Counted from the stretch's first letter, positions 49,786 to 62,400 are shown. The stretch is DNA of 64,000 nucleotides from Rhodeus uyekii (GCA_037043235.1 JAWRVZ010000278.1:396001-460000), one strand, 5' to 3'. The notes: generated by a model from the letters alone, not told the origin. Translations and numbers: made by a program.

Positions 49786-49930
49786 ACCTGTAGCTCAGTC
49801 AGTAGAGAATTGGTGCTCATAACACCAAGGTCATGGGTTCGATCCCAGGGAAAGCAAAAACTGATTATGTTCCTTGAATGCAATGTAAGTCGCTTTGGAT
49901 AAAAGCGTCTGCCAAATGCATAAATGTAAA
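49786..49930 (+). mobile_element. tRNA-derived SINE (V-SINE-like)
   Basis: A box TAGCTCAGTCAGTAGAG and B box GGTTCGATCCC stand in tRNA order. They are followed by a body and the tail CTTTGGATAAAAGCGTCTGC ending in cataaatgtaaat. It is the best preserved of the three copies; the pol III boxes look usable, but it is a repeat and not a tRNA gene. Confidence 0.85.
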
Positions 49931-52900
49931 TAATTGATGCATGGATTCACACTGGGGATATTTCTGTTGCTGCAACAGGGGGGCACATAATAATGTTACC
50001 ATTACACTAAGATTTGCTTCTTGTATTCTGGGAGCTACTGGAGACACAGACTGAGACTGCTGTACCGCTAAAAGGAGGGGAAAAAACACTGGAAGAATTA
50101 TAGTATTAAATGAAATATTATATACAAACATATCAATTTATAATAATGTTCTTGAATAATAAAAAACTAACTTCTAAAACGTGTTTTGTCCATGATCTTA
50201 AGTCATGGTACGGTACGAGTTTGGCAGAACTGGACAAAGCATCACCAAAGTCAGATTCCTTATTGCTAAGAAATAAAAAAAAATGTTGGATTTGTTAGAT
50301 TAAATCGATCAGTGCTGTGCGGTAAAAAGCAAATACTTATTGGTTTAATTATCATGTTTTAAATAGCCTATGCTGTCATTTTCTGTGCAAGAAGAGTTGA
50401 ACATTAAAAAAGAGCTTATTTCACCTTTCCACGAGGAGACAGAGAGCGAAGTGACACCTGAAGCTTGCTATTTCCAGGAAGTGCACATTTCATCACTGGA
50501 CAGTAGTGTTTGTGACAGAAGATTTTGTCTCACTATAAAGTGGAAACAGCTTGAAATACTTGAAATACAGATGAGAGTAACAAATCATTCCAAGATGTAA
50601 AGGGTCTATTTTTATTTCTGTACACTCCCAATCAGAACAAAACATTGTGCTTTTGTAAAGTAAAGAGGGGGGGAAAGGATACCGATTTCTGTCATCCTCC
50701 TTTTGTGAAGTTTGTGGAGCACGTCACAGAAATGAATGGAAACTCAACATAAAGGCTTATAGCAAGCTCTTGCGAGCCTCTGAACTCTTGTTTTGGGTTA
50801 GTGTTTGGATTGTCTCTTCTTCTGCTGCTCTTTCTCCTGTTGTTTCGGTGTGTTTTGCTGGATTGACTGTATTCGTTGTCTGACTGTGTGCACTGAATCA
50901 TGAAATTCCGTACCCCTCATTTATACATCACAATTAATCGCATCTAACATAAAGGTTTGTAAATATATAATGTGTGTGTGTGTGTGCCTGCATGGGTGTG
51001 TGTGTGTGTGTGTGTGTCTTTTTGCCTGTATTTGTGTCACTTGAAATAAAATTAATTTTAACTGAAATATATATAATTTATTATAATGGTTTTTAAAATG
51101 TAAGTCTATATACACACATGGTTTAAGTCATCAGCACATGCTTTTGCTGTCCTGCAAAAAAAAGTACTATTAAATAATGTGAATGATTTTTAAATTAAAA
51201 TTTTTCAATTTAACTTTTTTTATATTCTAAATTGAATGTTGTTTAGGTATAATTATCTTCATTTGGAATACAAGATCAGTTATTCTTGATAGGATTTCTA
51301 CCGATTTGAGGAAGCGAGATGATATTTTCCACATTGACGGTGACGGTTTAAGATCAAATCTGTGACCCGAATGATTCCCTTTTGTTAAACACGACCACCA
51401 AATATCTTGAGTTTCCAATTTGAGACTGTAGAAAAGGTTCGACCGCCTTTTACATCTGGGAAATTGTCTTACGGATAAGGCAGCGGCTTTTTCGAAAGGT
51501 CACACATTTTCGGGAAATTAGTCGTAACTGTTTTATGAAAGGAAATGATCATGTCCTTAAAGGCCATATTTTGTTCCTTTTCTGTTTTTATAACAATAAC
51601 TGCTAATATAAAATGGATAGTTGCAATCATGTGTTCCAGTAGAGATAAAACAAAACCCAAAATAGTAACAGATTTGACACATAAAACAATATTTGGTGTA
51701 GAATATAGCAACAAACAACCAATCATAAAAGCCTCTGGCTTGCCTCATTAAATATTCATGAGTTATTCATTCAGGCTTGTGAACTGCAGAGTTGTCTATC
51801 ACTATTTATACTTTGGATAAAAAGGGTCTTCAAAATGATAAGTAATATTCTCATATCATCTTTTATGCTGTCAGGACTTATATTACGAGGATTCCCAAAA
51901 CGATCCATTTAAGATGGCAAACAGAATGCCACTGTCTCTTTTGCATGGTTATTGGACACCTAGTGTTTTCCCGAGCTGTTTCTCATATTCCCGTACGGAC
52001 ATGCCCCATCACTGACTCTGCTGGTATACCAACTTTCCCAAAAGTAAACTTGGTACCTTGTTATTGCCAAACCACATTTGTAGATGACCTGAAAGAAGTT
52101 TTGAAATCAGATCTTTGTAAATTCTTTCCTCATTCAGGATGTGACGGCTAAGTAACGTCTGGGACACTCACGTTATTGGTTTGCCAGTAAAAATAAGATA
52201 TGTATCATTCTAATTAGACAATACGTATTTTTGCTTCTAAAATACACAAGATGTGAAGGTGAAAGTGTTTCTGTATTAATGCCAGTGCTGCATAATTCAT
52301 CACATAATAAACAGGATAAATTATCACCAATGCATAATTTAAATACTTTGAATGTTGACAATTTTCCTCCTTCATTCACAGGATTTCCTTGTCAATCAGG
52401 CACATTTACAATATATGAGTATTATCTCATGGCTTTTTAGCTCAATTTAAAAAAGTTAAACTTTTTTAAATTGTGAATGAGCACAAATGCAATAAAATAG
52501 CATGCCATGCTTTTACCCAAATTCCAGTGTGACAACTTCTCTTGACTTGAAGCTGTCTGGATCATTCATTCCCGGCACAACAGCTATAGCAAGAGTATGA
52601 GCATTCACTTTAAAAGACTTGTTAGGAAAAGATTATTTTATGCAAACTAAAATCTGATGGAGCGGAGACCATTGAAACCATTTCAAGTCAGCAAATACTG
52701 CCACACAGTGTCTCAAATCAGAATGTGCTCGTGTTCCCACTTCTGCTGCATCTGAAGCTCTTCAGCCTGTGATATGTACTGTTAATAATTCAATAATAGT
52801 TCAATTAATAATAAAGTTAAGACCTATTAATATAGATATTTCAAAAAATGTTATTTTAACTCCATCTGATCTCCAGTTCAAGTTACAAATAACAAAGGTT

Positions 52901-53085
52901 TTATGTGATATACTTTTAAAAATGCATTTAACTTCATCAGGATTGTTTTTAAAGTTTATTTAAAGTAAATATTTAAACTATAAATTGTGCACATTTTGAC
53001 CTTAGATTTTAGTTTTAAAAAAATCTTCCTGTCTATCAGAATTGTAAGTTGTTTACAGATGGATGCATGGATGGACGGATGGACT
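49931..53085. other. No supported gene; GT microsatellites
   Basis: AT-rich non-coding DNA with GT runs at 50970-51020. The 76-codon frame at 50370-50600 and others show no domain. It forms the far-upstream region of the CNP gene. Confidence 0.5.
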
Positions 53086-53326
<241 letters not shown>

Positions 53327-53484
53327 GCATTATAGGTGATTAGTAGTGATTAATATGGGTTGAGATGTGATTGTTCTTATTCCGCTTGTTTTTAACTTGT
53401 CACTGTCACGTCCTGCGGTCATTCACGGTAACCTGTGACGCAGAAACACAACGGAGAGTTGGAAGGGAGGGAGGTGAGCCACCA

Positions 53485-53518
53485 TGACGTCACCGGGTGA
53501 TGTCATATCGCCTATAAA
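53485..53518 (+). promoter_or_regulatory. CNP promoter: CRE, CRE-like site and TATA box
   Basis: A perfect palindromic cAMP-response element TGACGTCA is at 53485-53492. A one-mismatch copy TGATGTCA is at 53498-53505 and TATAAA at 53513-53518. The spacing predicts transcription starting near 53540-53550, about 90 bp before the start codon. The elements are seen directly; cAMP/CREB responsiveness is inferred. Confidence 0.75.
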
Positions 53519-53543
53519 GGCACGCGCAGGAGTCGCATCGGGC

Positions 53544-53591
53544 ATGAGTTGAGCTCGACACCTCTGGGAGTAAATGAAGGCACTCCGTTAG
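53544..53591 (+). promoter_or_regulatory. Two short upstream ORFs in the CNP leader
   Basis: ATG AGT TGA (53544-53552) and a five-codon frame, ATG to TAG (53574-53591), precede the hormone start codon. The first may lie at or before the cap site. The second should be within the mRNA if the TATA at 53513 is used. They could lower translation of the prohormone, but there is no direct evidence for that. Confidence 0.4.
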
Positions 53592-53635
53592 ACGCATCTG
53601 AAACACTGACATCCTCGCACTGAAGCATCGCCACG

Positions 53636-56171
53636 ATGATCGCCTCGCATTTGGTGGCGTGTGGACTTATTCTGACTCTCCTATCAATCAGCGCGGGGGC
53701 AAGACCATTAACACCGGCGGAACAGACGGTGAGTGCGTTTAACACATGATACAGGCTGTTTAATACTTACACAGGTACAAAAAAGTTTATTGCAGGGGCT
53801 TTATAACTTGTGAAAAGGCGCGCAATGGGTCAGATACCGTTACGCGCACTTTTACGCACGATCGGTTTAAAGCCAGTGCGTAAAACTAAGATTATTTGAC
53901 TAAAAAAATATCATTCTAGAGTCGAAATGAATTTTTTTTACCCATCTCATCAGTGCCCGCTCATCACCGTTATGATGCAAACGCGACTCGAGCATTATTA
54001 GCTGGAGATTTGGACAGGTTTTCTTTAGCAAAACTTTTCATTCATTTATTTTCTTGAAAATGTATGCCAGTCCATATCAACAGGTTCTCGTTCTCAATAT
54101 TAAAAAAATACGTATTAAGTAGACTAAACAGAGCTCTCGGGTGCCAATTAAGGCAATTAAACTCTAAGAGATCTGAACATCAAACATTCTCTCAGAATCC
54201 AAAGATCTGAAATAAAGGGTTCTAAGAACTAATCTGGGTTCTATAAGAATCTTTCAGTGATCTTTTTTGTATTAGTGTGAAGAACATTTGAAGAACCTTT
54301 TTCCACTATAAAGAACCTCTTGTGGAATGGAAAGATTCCAGGGATGTTTCAGGTTCTCGTATGGAGCCAAAGAGACGTTTATTTTAAGAATGTTTTAAAC
54401 ATATATATGCATTAAACACAGATGAGAATTACATTAAATCTCTGAAATAACAGCCTAGAAGTCATGATAAAAGCGTGGAATATAAAATAAACATATATTG
54501 GAGTGCAAGACTTTCCGAACCTGTTCCTCTGTGCGCTTGAGTAACTCTGTTATTGAGGACTTTGTTATGTGTTACAGTTTAGAAATGAAGAAAAGGGTTC
54601 TGTAATGATATTGATTGATCATTTTAGAGCGTAAAAATGGATCAGTGTGTAAGAGCTCAAGAAACTCAAATTCAGAAGGAAGGTAACCAATAACGTCTTG
54701 TGAACCTACCTGACTATTTTAGTTTACTTGAATAAAAGAACAGTTTTAAGGGTCGGATCAAAGAAATATCTCTTTAACTTTACAGTTTAGAATTTGACAG
54801 TGTATATATTGACATTTAATTACAATGATTTTTAGATTAATTACCTAATTACTAGTAATATAAAGTAAATGCATGGGTTATGATCAGATTTATGGGTGTC
54901 TTCAGGGTTAATACCTAGTTATTACCCAGTTATTGTTATTAATATGATAAATTCATAGTATGTACATGCAGAACAGGATTGTAAAATAAAGTGCTAGTGA
55001 AAAATTAAATAGTTGATAGTCAGATAGACAGTAATAATTGAGGATAAATTTGAGTGTTGAGCAGAAACTGAATGGTGATTATCTGAGTGTTGCCGAGAGT
55101 ATTTTGTGTTCCATTCCTGATTCTCTGCATCCATGTATCCCACAGTCCCTGCGGATGCTGCTGGGAGAGGAGCTGTCCGAGTTCCTGGCGTCGGATGAGA
55201 GCCAGAGGAGGATGGAGAACAGAGTGCGTCTTCTGCGGGACCTCCGCATGGACACTCGGGCCAAGGGCCCCTGGGCTCGGATCCTGAACGATCAGCCCAG
55301 CTCACGCAGACACAGAGCCGGATCTAAGAAGGGAGGAACCACTGCCAGGAGCGGATGCTTCGGACACAAGATGGACAGGATAGGGACCATGAGCGGGATG
55401 GGCTGTCAGCCGTCCCATTACCCCTCCATCAATAATCTCTCATGGTGAGTGTCTGGAGAGATCAAACATATTACATGTTTAGAGATGCTCTTTTGGGGAA
55501 ACATATGATCAGTAATATTTTTTTTTAATCTAAATTCATTCAAATACTGATAGAAATTAGATATTTGTTAATAAGCTCTCATTTGGAAATATAAGTTCAA
55601 ATATTTGATATTAATACAACTATGTGTATGTATGTATGTATGTATGTATGTGTGTGTGAAAAATAAAACAAGGTTTAAATTTAAAAGTATAAAAAGTAAA
55701 ACTTAATTTTAAAAATAAAATCTCATTAAATTATTTAAAAGTATATTCAATTTAAAAAACTGAAAAAACTGTTTGCATGCTATTTTCAAATAAAAAAAAT
55801 TAAAAATAATAATTTATTATGTCATATTAAGCACTGAAAACCTGACAATGAGTTTCTTGATGCTGGATGCTTGAAGGCTTTACATGACATTATAACAGGT
55901 GCTGAATGATTACAGGTAGATTTTTAATTCTATCAAACTTCATTTGACTTCTGCAATAGTTGCTCTAATACATGTGGAGTGTGTATGTGCACTAGATAGG
56001 TTTAGTTAGAGTGAGTCACGTGTCAAACTGATGAGAACAGTATGTGACTGAGATGAAGGTCTGTTGTCGAAGAATCTGACGTCAGCCACTTAAACACGTG
56101 TGCGACGCTACAGTGACGTGACAGATGTCTGACTGAATCCATCTAACAATATGCCGTCTTTTTTTCCCAGA
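53636..56171 (+). CDS. nppc: C-type natriuretic peptide prohormone, three exons, with C-terminal tail
   Basis: Secreted prohormone whose ring peptide would activate a guanylyl-cyclase natriuretic receptor and raise cGMP. Coding parts are 53636-53728 (31 codons), 55146-55444, and the first base of an exon at 56171. Exon 1 ends at a gtgagt donor in phase 0; exon 2 starts after tatcccacag and ends at ATG|gtgagt; exon 3 follows tttttttcccag. The product is 130 residues: a signal peptide (about 1-22), an acidic stretch, the CNP-family block LLRDLRMDTRAKGPWARIL, basic processing sites (SRRHR, SKKGG), then the 17-residue ring CFGHKMDRIGTMSGMGC between Cys102 and Cys118. Family CNPs normally stop at that second Cys; here QPSHYPSINNLS follows and the stop is TG|A across intron 2. 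His and Met replace the usual Leu residues in FGLKLDRI. The start ATG (ccacgATGa) opens directly on the signal peptide. Which teleost CNP paralogue this is cannot be settled from the sequence alone. Confidence 0.9.
53729..55145 (+). other. CNP intron 1
   Basis: A 1,417-bp phase-0 intron from gtgagt to a pyrimidine-rich acceptor ending cccacag. Around 54190-54380 it holds inverted and direct copies of a GAACC/GGTTC motif, typical of a decayed teleost MITE. No other feature is visible. Confidence 0.8.
55445..56170 (+). other. CNP intron 2
   Basis: A 726-bp intron with a strong gtgagt donor, a plausible branch point (atctaac) and a seven-T tract before cccag. It contains a short (TATG)n run near 55625. 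It interrupts the stop codon after TG. Confidence 0.75.
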
Positions 56172-56325
56172 GTGTATCACAAACATCATGGATTTTGGAC
56201 AGAACGAACTTGCTCTTCCTCTGAGGAAAAACATAACGAATCAGACTAATGGTACGAAGCCACTGCGAGAACCATTTGTGGAGACGATGAAACGTACAAC
56301 TGAAATAAAATAATTAGATAAAACA
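56171..56325 (+). other. CNP exon 3: 3' UTR with polyadenylation signal
   Basis: The exon begins agtgtatcac; its first A completes the TGA stop. AATAAA lies at 56304-56309, so the transcript probably ends near 56320-56330. A short terminal exon resembles ANP gene structure; CNP genes usually carry their whole coding end in exon 2. Confidence 0.65.
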
Positions 56326-56329
56326 AATG

Positions 56330-58540
56330 TTCAAAAAAACAAACCTGCCAGATGACGTGGATAAAAGCTGTAAATTGTTGCTGCTGCTGTACATTCATGT
56401 ATTTCATTCACGCATAAATGTATTTATGTTTTAAAAAACTATTTATATGTTTATAAAAGAGATATTTATAAATATGAGTTTTATTTATGTAACATTTTGA
56501 AATGAATGCAAACTGCAGGTCAATTCTGTTTGTAACTATTTTGTCTCTAATAGTTGTAAATGTTTTAAAAATCATTAAAAATGCACAAATACAAAAAAGG
56601 TTGCAAAAGTTTTTAAATGTTACTTATGTTATATATGTATTAGTGCTTTCAAATCTATGAACTGCATCTAACAAAAGTTTGTGCGTGCGTGTGTATATAC
56701 ATAAATACCATGTTGATGCAATTAAATATCTGAACATACTTAACATAAGATCAATTTATCTGAAAATCAAAAATGTGTCATTTTGTAAAATAACGCTACT
56801 TGTTTTCAGAGAATTAGAAGTATTTTCTCATGTTTTAAGCATCAACCTGAAGCATTATGTTTTGCTTTTAATGCAAATTTACTTAATTCAATACATATTC
56901 ACTAAAAGAAAAATTCTGTAAATATACTTACTCTGAAAAAATAAAGGCAGTGCATTTATCTGGTTTTGATTATGTTTGGATATTTCAAGAAGAAAGAGAT
57001 TTCCTCTGAGCAAAGTGAGTAAGGGCCTGTGACTGTCCCTAAAGGGCCCCTAAACACTCACAGGATGCGTCTGAAAGCTTCATCCTTCGGAGGACTTGCT
57101 CCCAGGTGGGACGACATCAAGGCCCGTCCAAATCCAACATCAGCTTCACTTCCTGTCTCCTGAGATCCTTCATCTGATGGATTCTTGAAGGCATTGTTTC
57201 TTTCACTGCCGCTGATATCCCACAATCCCGTGCTTTCCATTCTGTGACAGGTGAGCTGAAAAGTTGTGCTGGTCAGTTTGTGTAAATGAACATTTCTGAC
57301 CAACGCTTTCCACTTACGATGTCATTTATAGAGAGCAATTACTAGTGTAGTTTTGAAATATTTGCTTAGTTCTCTCAAAGCAAAGCTCTCTCTATTGTGC
57401 TGCAGTTCATTCAATCGTTACACAGTTTTCAGATGCAGCTGTGGTTTTCCTACGAGTCCACGCTTTCTACGCTGCTTTGACTGTCGGGGGCACACATCGA
57501 CCACAAAGGGGGGCTCTCGCGAGGACCCAACTGACACTTTAAGTGACAAATGGGACACCCTATGGTCTCATGGACGATCATGTGTGTGTGGCAGCCATTG
57601 TAAATCCAGACTTACCATTGGGCTTAACTGGGGCTGCAGCCCATGGGCCCCGCAAAAAAAGTTACCCATTTGCATTCAGGTTTGTTGGATTTGTTCAGTT
57701 ATGTGACAATCACAAATAATTGGCCACATTTCCACTGTCTGGCTAGTGCGAGAGAGGGCTATGAACGGGCCAGCCGGGGCTAATAGCCTCCAACTTCAAG
57801 CTTCGAGGACATAATCAAACGGCGTAAACTGGCAGGATATTTATCATTATTTCACACATGTTGAATCACTACTTTAAACGGCTTAATTTAGGCTTTTAGC
57901 CCAAAAGATCACACATTTAGAAAGAACTTGATAAAATCTCATATTCATGTTTCATTGCTTGACAGAGAATGATCATTTCTGTTCCACTAAATTAAGAGAT
58001 CTGAAGAGTTTTGAGGGCTCTCCTTTCTCACTGAAATGTCATCAAAATGAGCAACAAAATAAATGTATGGGTTCCTGTTTTATAACATAAGCCAATTATG
58101 CTTTGAAATGCTTCAAACTGTATTCAAAATCTGTCTTTCTGTGCAATTCCGAATGTGATGTTGATTTCATAGTTCAACAGTTCAATAAAGTTACTTTCAT
58201 AGTTACAACATATTCTATTTTGCTCAGTCAAGGAAAACAGAACAAACAGCAGAACCTCAGTGCCTCCAAGTAACACAGTGTTTTGTTCCTCAAAGTATTA
58301 GCATATTTGAACAAATCCGACGAGCCAATTATGCTACACATTCATAAACACAAACATTTGCTAAGTTAAATGAATTAGTTTTATGGTAAAAAAGTAGACA
58401 ATTATTTAATTTAATATTTATACATTAAAAGTTACAATTATCTCTGTTATCTACATTACATAATTTATGCAATTTAATTTTTTTGTGTAAATCCATTCAT
58501 GCCATATTTGAACATTATGTGAAAATTGATTTTATTGATA
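56330..58540. other. No supported gene downstream of CNP
   Basis: AT-rich to 57000. 57010-57310 and 57400-57680 are less AT-rich and look like decayed dispersed repeats (gcccatgggccccgc), without ends I can define. No exon of another gene is recognised. Confidence 0.45.
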
Positions 58541-58544
58541 CCTG

Positions 58545-58875
58545 TTACTGTTAGGATCTATTTTATTCTAGTTTTTAATTTGTTTGATGTTAGTTTGTTT
58601 AATCAGTTTTTCTCTGTCCTCTGTTTGTCACCTCGGTTACTGATCGAGTAAGTTCTTTTAGGTGTGTTTTTTTAAATAGTCTCATTAGCTTCTCTTGTTA
58701 TAACTAGTATTCATATCCTGTGTTTCTATCAGTACACTGTATATCCTTGCCACACTGGTTGTTCTGTTTCCTAGTCTCTTCAATGTTTTGTTTTGAGTTT
58801 AAGAAGTTTAATGTGAGTAACTGCTGCATCCTGCCAACTCTCCTTTGTCCTGCAACCAGTGACTGTGACGGAAGG
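58545..58875 (+). mobile_element. Decayed LTR upstream of the second gag-like remnant
   Basis: T-rich body with TTTGTCACCTCGG and a C-rich end (catcctgccaactctcc), then gactgtgacgg near 58865, a form of the TGACA LTR end. The gag-like segment follows within 60 bp. Confidence 0.5.
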
Positions 58876-58929
58876 ACAGACTGTGATCTAGAATCTCAAA
58901 AACCACGAGCACTGTTTCTTCTGACCTAG

Positions 58930-59284
58930 CTACTCAGGCTACTGCCTGATTGAAGACTAAATGGAGGAAGTTCATTGAGCTCACCCACTTTGGTGCCCTC
59001 GAATGATGGCAAAATGAAGACAGTTTTCTGGAGTGGATTGGATGACCTCTGTTTCGCCAAGTACCAGTAAGTGCTACAACATGTAGTCTACATGATAAAT
59101 AGATTATGTGGTTTGGCTAAGTGGTTCATCCCTCAGGGTTGGCGAAGTTGAAGTTGCCATCTTCACAATAGTCATTGTCACCCCAATCCACTCTAGCCGT
59201 TCTGGCACCGCCAGCTCTTCCCATCCAGTCACTATACACCACATAACTCCTTCCATACCCTTCATCACTCCTCAAACCAGTCCT
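58930..59284 (+). pseudogene. Second decayed gag-like segment
   Basis: Broken + frames read MKTVFWSGLDD (near 59010) and then DYVVWLSGSSLRVGEVEVA-like text (near 59090-59160), separated by a frameshift and stops. The FWSGLDD and WLSGSSL phrases are what I expect of fish Ty3-type gag-like proteins. It runs into a partial 30-bp minisatellite unit (accagtcctgacca) just before the LINE fragment. Confidence 0.55.
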
Positions 59285-59289
59285 GACCA

Positions 59290-59455
59290 AGTCAAGTCAC
59301 CTTTATTTATATAGCGCTATTTTTAAATATAGATTGTTTGAAAGCAGCTTTACAGAGATAACAGGAAAATAATGCAACAAACTTTGTTTTGGCTGTATAA
59401 CAGCTCTAGAAGAGCAGGCCAATCAATAACATTGATGAATGTCAAGTGTTAAGTG
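59290..59455 (-). mobile_element. 3' UTR fragment of the L2/CR1-group LINE inside a minisatellite unit
   Basis: Starts agtcaagtcacctttattt and ends gttaagtgtcccca, both matching the LINE 3' UTR at 3956-4140. GACCA flanks both sides (59285-59289 and 59456-59460). If the fragment is removed, a 30-bp minisatellite unit is rejoined. Confidence 0.75.
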
Positions 59456-62400
59456 TCCCCAGACCAGAGTCCAGTGATGGCTCCAGCCCATGACCAGAGA
59501 CCAGTGATAATCCAGCCCCTGACCAGAGACCAGTGATGGCTCCAGCCCCTGACCAGAGTCCAGTGATGGCTCCAGCCCCTGACCAGAGTCCAGTGATGGC
59601 TCCAGCCCCTGACCAGAGACCAGTGATGGCTCCAGCCCCTGACCAGAGTCCAGTGATGGCTCAAGCCCCTGACCAGAGACCAGTGATGGATCCAGCCTCT
59701 GACCAGAGACCAGTGATGGCTCCAGCCCATGACCAGAGACCAGTGATAATCCAGCCCCTGACCAGAGACCAGTGATGCTCCAGCCCCTGACCAGAGACCA
59801 GTGATGGCTCCAGCCCCTGACCAGAGACCAGTGATGGCTCCAGCCTCTGACCAGAGACCAGTGATGCTCCAGTCCCTGACCAGAGTCCAGTGATAATCCA
59901 GCCCCTGACCAGAGACCAGTGATGGCTCCAGCCCCTGACCAGAGTCCAGTGATGGCTCCAGCCCCTGACCAGAGTCCAGTGATGGCTCCAGCCCCTGACC
60001 AGAGACCAGTGATGGCTCCAGCCCCTGACCAGAGTCCAGTGATGGCTCAAGCCCCTGACCAGAGACCAGTGATGGATCCAGCCTCTGACCAGAGACCAGT
60101 GATGGCTCCAGCCCATGACCAGAGACCAGTGATAATCCAGCCCCTGACCAGAGACCAGTGATGCTCCAGCCCCTGACCAGAGACCAGTGATGGCTCCAGC
60201 CCCTGACCAGAGACCAGTGATGGCTCCAGCCTCTGACCAGAGACCAGTGATGCTCCAGTCCCTGACCAGAGTCCAGTGATGGATCCAGCCTCTGACCAGA
60301 GACCAGTGATGCTCCAGCCCCTGACCAGAGTCCAGTGATGGCTCAAGCCCCTGACCAGAGTCCAGTGATGGATCCAGCCCCTGACCAGAGTCCAGTGTTG
60401 GCTCCAGCCCCTGACCAGAGTCCAGTGATGGCTCAAGCCCCTGACCAGAGTCCAGTGATGGATCCAGCCTCTGACCAGAGTCCAGTGTTGGCTCCAGCCC
60501 CTGACCAGAGACCAGTGATGGCTCCAGCCTCTGACCAGAGTCCAGTGATGGCTCAAGCCCCTGACCAGAGACCAGTGATGGCTCAAGCCCCTGACCAGAG
60601 ACCAGTGATGGCTCCAGCCCCTGACCAGAGTCCAGTGATGGCTCAAGCCCCTGACCAGACACCAGTGATGGCTCCAGCCCCTGACCAGAGACCAGTGATG
60701 GATCCAGCCTCTGACCAGAGACCAGTGATGGCTCCAGCCCCTGACCAGAGTCCAGTGATGGCTCAAGCCCCTGACCAGAGACCAGTGATGCTCCAGCCCC
60801 TGACCAGAGACCAGTGATGGCTCCAGCCTCTGACCAGAGACCAGTGATGCTCCAGCCCCTGACCAGAGACCAGTGATACTCCAGCCCCTGACCAGAGACC
60901 AGTGATGCTCCAGCCCCTGACCAGAGACCAGTGATGCTCCAGCCCCTGACCAGAGACCAGTGATGCTCCAGCCCCTGACCAGTGACCAGTGATGGCTTCA
61001 GCCCCTGACCAGAGACCAGTGATGGCTTCAGCCCCTGACCAGAGACCAGTGATGCTCCAGCCCCTGACCAGAGACCAGTGATGCTCCAGCCCCTGACCAG
61101 AGACCAGTGATGGCTCCAGCCCCTGACCAGAGACCAGTGATGCTCCAGCCCCTGACCAGTGACCAGTGATGGCTTCAGCCCCTGACCAGAGACCAGTGAT
61201 GGCTTCAGCCCCTGACCAGAGACCAGTGATGCTATAGCTCCTGACCAGAGACCAGTGATGGCTCCAGTCCCTGTCCAGTCCCTGACCAGAGACCAGTGAT
61301 GCTCCAGCTCCTGACCAGAGACCAGTGATGACTCCAGCCCCTGACCAGAGTCCAGTGTTGGCTCCAGCCCCTGACCACAGTCCAGTGATGGCTCAAGCCC
61401 CTGACCAGAGACCAGTGATGGATCCAGCCTCTGACCAGAGACCAGTGATGGCTCCAGCCCCTGACCAGAGTCCAGTGTTGGCTCCAGCCCCTGACCAGAG
61501 TCCAGTGATGGATCCAGCCCCTGACCAGAGACCAGTGATGGCTCCAGCCTCTGACCAGAGACCAGTGATGGCTCCAGCCCCTGACCAAAGACCAGTGATG
61601 GCTCCAGTCCCTGTCCAGTCCCTGACCAGAGACCAGTGATGCTCCAGCTCCTGACCAGAGACCAGTGATGACTCCAGCCCCTTACCAGAGACCAGTGATG
61701 GCTCCAGCCTCTGACCAGAGTCCAGTGTTGGCTCCAGCCCCTGACCAGAGTCCAGTGATGGCTTCAGCCCCTGACCAGAGACCAGTGATGGCTTCAGCCC
61801 CTGACCAGAGACCAGTGATGGCTCCAGCCCCTGACCAGTGAGCAGTGATGGCTTCAGCCCCTGACCAGAGACCAGTGATGGCTCCAGCCCGTGACCAGTG
61901 ACCAGTGATGGCTCCAGCCCCTGACCAGAGACCAGTGATGGCTCCAGCCCCTGACCAGTGACCAGTGATGGCTCCAGCCCCTGACCAGAGACCAGTGATG
62001 GCTCCAGCCCCTGACCAGAGTCAAGTGATGGCTCCAGCCCCTGACCAGAGACCAGTGATGGCTTCAGCCCCTGACCAGAGACCAGTGATGGCTCCAGCCC
62101 CTGACCAGAGACAAGTGATGGCTTCAGCCCCTGACCAGAGTCCAGTGATGGCTCCAGCCCCTGACCAGAGACCAGTGATGGCTCCAACCCCTGACCAGAG
62201 ACCAGTGATGGCTCCAGCCCCTGACCAGAGACCAGTGATGGCTCCAACCCCTGACCAGAGTCCAGTGATGGCTCCAGCCCCTGACCAGAGACCAGTGATG
62301 TTCCAGCCCCTGACCAGAGTCCAGTGATGTTCCAGCCCCTGACCAGAGACCAGTGATGTTCCAGCCCCTGACCAGAGTACAGTGATGCTTCAGCCCCTGA

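Noticed and set aside
49786..49860. Functional tRNA gene
   Set aside because: A and B boxes are present, but the sequence continues into the SINE body and tail, and two other copies show the same composite.
55404..55406. Assigning the hormone gene to ANP, BNP or VNP because of the tail
   Set aside because: The prosegment block RLLRDLRMDTRAKGPWARIL and the SKKG processing site are CNP-specific.
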